Source: Congregibacter sp.
Lineage (GTDB): Bacteria > Pseudomonadota > Gammaproteobacteria > Pseudomonadales > Halieaceae
Assembly: GCA_013911345.1 (NCBI GenBank)
Contig: JACETJ010000080.1
Span: 1-6,321 of the forward strand
DNA length: 6,321 bases
Reading direction: 5' to 3'
The notes below the pieces were generated by a model. It did no database searches. It worked only from the letters and a program-made list of their open reading frames with translations, and was not told the DNA's origin. Shown here piece by piece: positions 5,644 to 6,321 of the stretch. Numbering within the stretch: position 1 is the first letter of the stretch; each line of letters begins with the position of its first letter. A program made the position numbers and the translations under genes.

Positions 5644-6321
5644 CTAGTCCCCAGACCGCGCCGCCATCACCGCGCGATACACATTCACGTTGCCTCGTGC
5701 CATCGCAGAGAGTGAAAAAGAAGCGAGCATGCGCTCACGTCCCTTGGCGCCAAAAGCTTCTGCTCGCTCACGATCTGACAGCAAGCTCTCCATGGCAGTC
5801 GTGAGCGCGCCCGCGTCACCCGGCGGCACCAGCAAGCCCGTCTGCTGATCAATCACCGCCTCGGGCATACCGCCGGCGTCACAGGCAATCACAGCGATAC
5901 CCGCAGAGGCCGCCTGCAACAACACCACACCCAGGCCCTCGGTTCGCGCCGGATGCACCAGAAACGCGAGACTCGGCAACACGCTCTCGAGATCCGCAAC
6001 AAACCCGACAATGTGAACATGCTGAGTCAAGTTTCGCGCGCGAATCTGCTCTCTAATCGCAGACTCTGACGGGCCCTTTCCCATTACCAGCACCTGCAAG
6101 GAGGGCCAACGCGCAACCAATGCAGACAGCGCCTCGAGCAAGATATCGTGCCCTTTGCGTGGAATCAGCTGAGCGGCAATACCAATCACCGTTGCCCCTT
6201 CAGGCAACTGAAAGCGTGACGCAAGACCCGGCGGGTCTGCAGGTTGCTGAAACCGCTCCCAATCAACCGCACTGCGAACACAGGACGCCTTCTCCGGCGC
6301 CAATCCGTCGGCAACCAGGAC
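5644..6321 (-). CDS. GT4-type glycosyltransferase, 5' part outside the window
   Basis: This is the C-terminal, nucleotide-sugar-binding half of a GT-B fold glycosyltransferase (Glycos_transf_1 / GT4 type). The frame is open to the right edge (225 residues plus stop). A TTG at 6301-6303 is not a credible start, since family sequence continues upstream (VLVADGLAPEKASCVRSAVD, resembling the usual ...NGVD region). Landmarks from the window edge are AAQLIPRKGHD (49-59), VLVMGKGPSESAIR (77-90), HVHIVGF (101-107), HPARTEGLGVVLLQAASAG (123-141), AGGMPEAV (149-156) and TGLLVPPGDAGAL (161-173). The EX7E motif reads E128...Q136, so its second Glu is Gln. The sugar and acceptor cannot be told; capsule, LPS or glycolipid synthesis are possible. 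It converges on pspF with 38 nt between the stops and has no evident link to Psp. Confidence 0.93.
   Translation of the reverse strand, partial: VLVADGLAPEKASCVRSAVDWERFQQPADPPGLASRFQLPEGATVIGIAAQLIPRKGHDILLEALSALVARWPSLQVLVMGKGPSESAIREQIRARNLTQHVHIVGFVADLESVLPSLAFLVHPARTEGLGVVLLQAASAGIAVIACDAGGMPEAVIDQQTGLLVPPGDAGALTTAMESLLSDRERAEAFGAKGRERMLASFSLSAMARGNVNVYRAVMAARSGD

Overview
The window looks like chromosomal DNA from a gammaproteobacterium, probably a marine or environmental lineage outside the Enterobacteriaceae. This rests on the close match of the PspF/PspA/PspB/PspC proteins to the enterobacterial set, the sigma-54 promoter logic, and a PPK1 very like that of E. coli. A Halieaceae/Cellvibrionales-type host is only a guess. 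Coding density is high and there is no sign of a mobile element, RNA gene or CRISPR array.

Layout, left to right. (1) Positions 1-1430, minus strand: the first 476 codons of a polyphosphate kinase (ppk1), running off the left edge. (2) 1431-1572: intergenic, with four tandem copies of a 10-bp unit directly behind the neighbouring gene. (3) 1573-4350, minus strand: a compact run of six genes read from right to left: a 73-residue membrane protein, a small lipoprotein, pspA, pspB, pspC and an alpha/beta hydrolase. (4) 4351-4564: a divergent control region. It holds a well-formed sigma-54 promoter (GG-N10-GC) facing the psp genes, and several small palindromes where PspF activator sites would be expected. 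(5) 4565-5605, plus strand: pspF, the sigma-54 enhancer-binding activator. (6) 5644-6321, minus strand: the C-terminal part of a GT4-type glycosyltransferase, cut by the right edge and convergent with pspF.

Function: the core is a phage-shock-protein (Psp) envelope-stress system. In the known system PspA binds and inhibits PspF. Membrane stress sensed by PspB/PspC draws PspA to the inner membrane and frees PspF, which activates sigma-54 RNA polymerase at the psp promoter. The unusual part is that two unrecognised envelope-type small genes sit between the sigma-54 promoter and pspA, so they are the first products of the stress operon. An alpha/beta hydrolase closes it. The two small proteins are the best candidates here for undescribed parts of a Psp response.
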